DNA of 64,000 nt from QYQD01 sp040754095 (GTDB taxonomy: Bacteria > Desulfobacterota > QYQD01), in NCBI GenBank assembly GCA_040754095.1, contig JBFMFO010000012.1, positions 17,732 to 81,731 of the forward strand, given 5' to 3'. Positions 61,901 through 64,000 of the stretch are shown piece by piece (position 1 is the first letter of the stretch; the number at the start of each line of letters is the position of its first letter). A program made the position numbers and the translations under genes. The notes under the pieces are model-generated. The model made no database searches, was not told the DNA's origin, and saw only the letters and a program-made list of their open reading frames with translations.

Positions 61901-63634
61901 GAGGGCACCAATAACGCTACTGGTGCTCTCGTCCTCGCAGACCGACAGCCAGAACCGGACCCAATACGGGCTTGAGGCAAGGCGTTCCCTCAGCTCGAGC
62001 GCCTCAACCATCATACCGACGAATTCCTGTCCGCATACTGCCACAGAATCAAGATTGACATCCTTTCTGGCCGCCGCAGCCTCAAGATGCCTTATAACTT
62101 CAGCACCTTGCAGGTAGATTTCCTTGTACTCCTTCAAACCTTGTGCAATTACTGCATCCAGGCCTGCCGGGATGTCATCATCAGGCGATATCTTATCAAA
62201 CTCGGCAACAGCCCCGTAGTCAAACGCATCGTGGTAGCCCTGATCCTGAGCCTGCCTGACATCAGCAAATAGCTTTTCCAATTGTAGTATTTCGTTCCTC
62301 AATCTGCCTCTTTGCTGTTTTATCCTGTCGGTACGAGGTGAAGTGACTCCTTCCTGTCCTGAAGCGCTCACCGATTTCAGTCTGTTCAACAGCTCCTGTT
62401 TCGAGGCCGCATCACCTTTGAGCAGGTGCATGGTAATGTCCTCAAGCCCCGACTTTTCCAGCCGGTTCCTGACTACCTTGAGGGCTTGGGCCTTCTGGCT
62501 GGTCATTAGGACGGACTTGCCCTGGGCGACCAGATGCGTGATCAGGTTTACGATGGTGTGGGACTTGCCCGTGCCGGGCGGGCCTTCTATGGCAGTGATC
62601 CTGGACGCTTCCGCATATCTCGCAGCACGTACCTGCTCTTTGTTGGTAACGAGCGGAAAATAGAGGTCGAGAAAGGTCTTCTCATCCACTGTTATATTCG
62701 CATGGTCCTGCCCTTCACCCACCTCGTATTCTTTTAAAAACTCCCCGATGGCAGACAACCCTTTGATGGAAGCCTTACCACTGGCCAATGCCTCAAGGTC
62801 CTGCACCAGGAACAAATTTGCCTTCTTGGCATTGACAATGAGGGGAGTATTGACGAGAGAGAATGTGCTCTTCCTCGCCGCCTCCCTGGCCTTTGAATAG
62901 TTGTCGGCGGTTATAAGCGAAGTGTTTCGCAGGGACTCGAACCCGTCAACAAGAGAAGAAAGGGACCTGACAAAACTATCTGCCGTTGCTGCTGAAATAC
63001 CCGCCACGAGATAGTCTCTGAGGCCTTCGTATAGAGCAGCTCGCTCATCATCCGATGCGCAGAGTCCCGACAGAAGATTCCAGTTGATGGCGAGGGTATC
63101 GTCGATCTTGGTGATCTTGAACTCGGCTTTCTCTGGGAAAAAGTCGATGTTGATCCGGCAGAGAAACAGCGGAGAGACAGTAGTCCGCCCTTTGTAAGAG
63201 CCACAGAGAAGAGGTGCACCAAAGTAGGTTTCCCTGTCTCCTTTGCCGGTAGCCGTCTTGCTCCACATTGCCTTGAGGACGGCAACCTGCGTCTTCTGCC
63301 CCTCCAGCACCTCTTGAGCAGTCTCCTGTGCCTCCGCAGTTTCGGTTTCCGGTTCTTCCTCTATGGCGCTCCTGATGATGATCTTGTCAACGGTTTCCTT
63401 GTCTATCTGGGGCGCCTTTATGGTAAACGTGTCGAGATCGAAAATGAATTTTTCGCTGGCTGGGAAATAGGATATATCAGCTATCAGCGCATTGCTCTTG
63501 GCGCCGACGACGTTGGTAATGGCGTTCTGAGCACTTTTGCCTAAGAGAGAGAGTATTTCGCGGTAATATTGGGCGAGCTGTTCCGGTGGAATAAGCATCT
63601 GAGGCCGATTGGGACGTTGTTTCTCACGTTGCAT
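58952..63634 (-). CDS. Large SF1 helicase with C-terminal Vsr/REase-type nuclease domain
   Basis: 1,560 residues. UPF1-like superfamily 1 helicase: GPPGTGKSHTIVNLI near residue 350, VIIDEASQCNQATI near 1025, VVGDEKQLGPADIRF, DTADGFQGDERDVIIYSF and VNVMFTRARRKAI. After it comes a nuclease-like region near 1340-1400 (FETEVCMLLRKRYGYHVATQV; HIDLVVKDDEGRRLAVECDGPHHF; a PD-(D/E)XK-like core), then a charged linker and a short C-terminal domain. The helicase motifs I and II are separated by about 670 residues of insert. Similar proteins occur in prokaryotic defence islands. It appears to act alone here. Confidence 0.86.
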   Translation of the reverse strand: MQREKQRPNRPQMLIPPEQLAQYYREILSLLGKSAQNAITNVVGAKSNALIADISYFPASEKFIFDLDTFTIKAPQIDKETVDKIIIRSAIEEEPETETAEAQETAQEVLEGQKTQVAVLKAMWSKTATGKGDRETYFGAPLLCGSYKGRTTVSPLFLCRINIDFFPEKAEFKITKIDDTLAINWNLLSGLCASDDERAALYEGLRDYLVAGISAATADSFVRSLSSLVDGFESLRNTSLITADNYSKAREAARKSTFSLVNTPLIVNAKKANLFLVQDLEALASGKASIKGLSAIGEFLKEYEVGEGQDHANITVDEKTFLDLYFPLVTNKEQVRAARYAEASRITAIEGPPGTGKSHTIVNLITHLVAQGKSVLMTSQKAQALKVVRNRLEKSGLEDITMHLLKGDAASKQELLNRLKSVSASGQEGVTSPRTDRIKQQRGRLRNEILQLEKLFADVRQAQDQGYHDAFDYGAVAEFDKISPDDDIPAGLDAVIAQGLKEYKEIYLQGAEVIRHLEAAAARKDVNLDSVAVCGQEFVGMMVEALELRERLASSPYWVRFWLSVCEDESTSSVIGALCQWWESSAEDFHRATSELSTAGNDFEVTSWWKIAVPLDISAHDAALAQLDECCEHVRTMVSTANQREFLSPPLDMSVVWERKSQVTCLQAGADSWWRWILNKKVRDTRKVLSKDLKVDLTRENAREIAINCMSWCNHWEARHRVSSTCCEILEILKRPDGKVAVSDPITTLAESTRRLRQCAVVSRSVKLASLIPHGENIARLLLTILWQTEATQLPMLHDFFADLHRFFTTRERAAVLGRDSRLGTLWETWIHDSLILLYEEKIPPDSPAVFEKFSRVIAGYDDYRRVHALATGPLKTMSHTLQKIREAVDSGKVEEVRWCNSAESAVKAYRLRSLLAALDGEIPKNPHKIARKVNELHEKLKQNAVQYVLARLQEDTARVLADIGSRRQFEDMRLMLQKKGGSIMRMREEIKFEPLLQALPCWIMSIDDVARIFPLQEGLFDYVIIDEASQCNQATILHLLYRAKNVIVVGDEKQLGPADIRFLRSNDIDALMRKYGLYGSNTGQQFDPRRSLLQVSKYFAQKTVALREHFRSVFEIIDWSNHRFYDGDLVVVTPDRGKHFQPSLEVLTVDGVEDRDTRVNAPEANFIVELIREMVAGRDYEDLTIGVISPFRAQADYINALIVENFDSHTRVQYLLHADTADGFQGDERDVIIYSFRQASNSHQGSVTTIQSDTGRVNVMFTRARRKAIAVTSIPIGRFPEGGAGRISFKDYLAYCAEVANRPERDDYAGDRFESKFETEVCMLLRKRYGYHVATQVSVPGSGYHIDLVVKDDEGRRLAVECDGPHHFDQFGEQVQDDIWRQLYIERVMNLNFYRIPGTRWYREKDGVLEEISEALRDQETSAQRTVASSMASDEQAEAEEMGTQAEAEAREEATKESFVPPPAVPHGAPVKREALKQPAQTGLFGEEEPVSLVPMNFNAWFALSHWGKETGNINSFWRVFAFNIGRKLRAGWELTQKQKHAMEKVWKLAADKGFRFQD

Positions 63635-63639
63635 AACTC

Positions 63640-64000
63640 TGTTCCCGCCTTTGAGCGTTTAAACATCGGGTCGCAAATAAGGAGTTAGATACTTGACTTG
63701 TTCTCTAGCCTTTCCTCTTTATTGGAGCCAATAACCCGTTGCAAACAGGTTATCACCCTTTCCTGACTTCCCTGCCCACCAGGTAAATCTCTCCCCGCCC
63801 CTGGTTTATGAAAGAGGGGGGTAAAAGGAGGGGATTATTCCCATGTCCTCTGTGTGGTTCATGTCAAATAAGTCTATTACCGCCGGTCAGAAAACAGGCC
63901 AGAATTGCCGGTTTAAAAGTAGGCCATTACGGGGCATGGACGAAGTAATGCGTACCTGCCATATTTGAAAGGCAAGCTGGTGCGTTACCGTCTCCCTCTG
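63640..64000. other. Right-edge non-coding region with repeats; possible IS end
   Basis: No gene seen. It contains a CTCCCC...GGGGGG palindrome (about 63790-63835) and, near 63880-63945, ACAGGCCAGAATTGCCGGTT followed by TAAAAGTAGGCCATTAC, which resembles end sequences of IS21-like elements as I remember them. The remainder is cut off by the window edge. Confidence 0.35.

Overview
The window reads as a strictly anaerobic, diderm bacterium, most likely an uncultured Desulfobacterota (former Deltaproteobacteria). Grounds: two large heterodisulfide-reductase (Hdr)-type electron-transfer operons, a Wood-Ljungdahl methylene-THF reductase (MetF/MetV), a tungsten aldehyde:ferredoxin oxidoreductase-family enzyme, an octaheme cytochrome c, NifU/NifX-type Fe-S proteins, outer-membrane proteins and several selenoproteins. 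No rRNA, tRNA or CRISPR array was seen. This taxonomic reading is inference from gene content.

Left part (1-14.5 kb, all minus strand): a long operon runs from a sigma70-like promoter near 14.5 kb through a leader with two tandem structured units, an MvhD-like protein, two glutamate-synthase-type FMN/ferredoxin proteins (one degenerate), a class II amidotransferase/GXGXG protein, HdrA, MvhD, MetV, MetF and a fused HdrC-HdrB (HdrD-like) protein. It looks like a MetFV-Hdr-MvhD complex joined to a split glutamate synthase. The HdrD-like gene has an in-frame TGA at a conserved Cys codon followed by a SECIS-like hairpin, so I annotate it as one selenoprotein. A partial glycogen synthase lies at the left edge, and a structured RNA-like block (about 1331-1480) lies between the two.

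Middle left (14.5-26.5 kb, minus strand): a glycerophosphodiesterase, a phosphate transporter with its DUF47 partner, a HAD hydrolase and an MBL-fold hydrolase. A run of about nine genes follows (CGGC protein, NifU-like, NifX-like, DUF5320, DUF89, ferredoxin, octaheme cytochrome, FmdB-like, radical SAM). It starts at a good sigma54 promoter just downstream of a sigma54 activator gene.

Centre (26.6-40.2 kb): a second minus-strand redox operon holds a GltB-like FMN protein, a small ferredoxin, an AOR-family enzyme, a polyferredoxin, HdrA (Sec), MvhD (Sec), HdrC, and NuoE/NuoF/NuoG-like subunits. This layout closely parallels the class II benzoyl-CoA reductase (Bam) operons, but no aromatic-pathway genes are in view. 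Its leader has an intrinsic terminator, and a divergent gene encodes an unusual KaiC-like/XRE/cupin regulator. Palindromic repeats have entered the operon, including inside the hdrA reading frame.

Right part (40.2-64 kb): a PD-(D/E)XK-like protein between direct repeats, a frameshifted methyltransferase-like gene, a transglutaminase-like exported protein, gatCA, an IHF/HU protein, enolase, two FeeM-type N-acyl amino acid synthases divergent from a LolA-like/outer-membrane/RND transport cluster. The right end is an accessory island: a MazE/RelE-type pair, a ThiF-like protein, a CopG/RelE-type pair (toxin apparently truncated), RhuM, a Schlafen/AlbA_2 ATPase between 25-bp direct repeats, and a 1,560-residue helicase-nuclease.

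The most interesting themes are three TGA-interrupted Hdr-family genes, each with a SECIS-like hairpin; two parallel Hdr operons each tied to GltB-like flavoproteins; tandem leader RNA-like units; and repeats that are translated as part of a redox enzyme.
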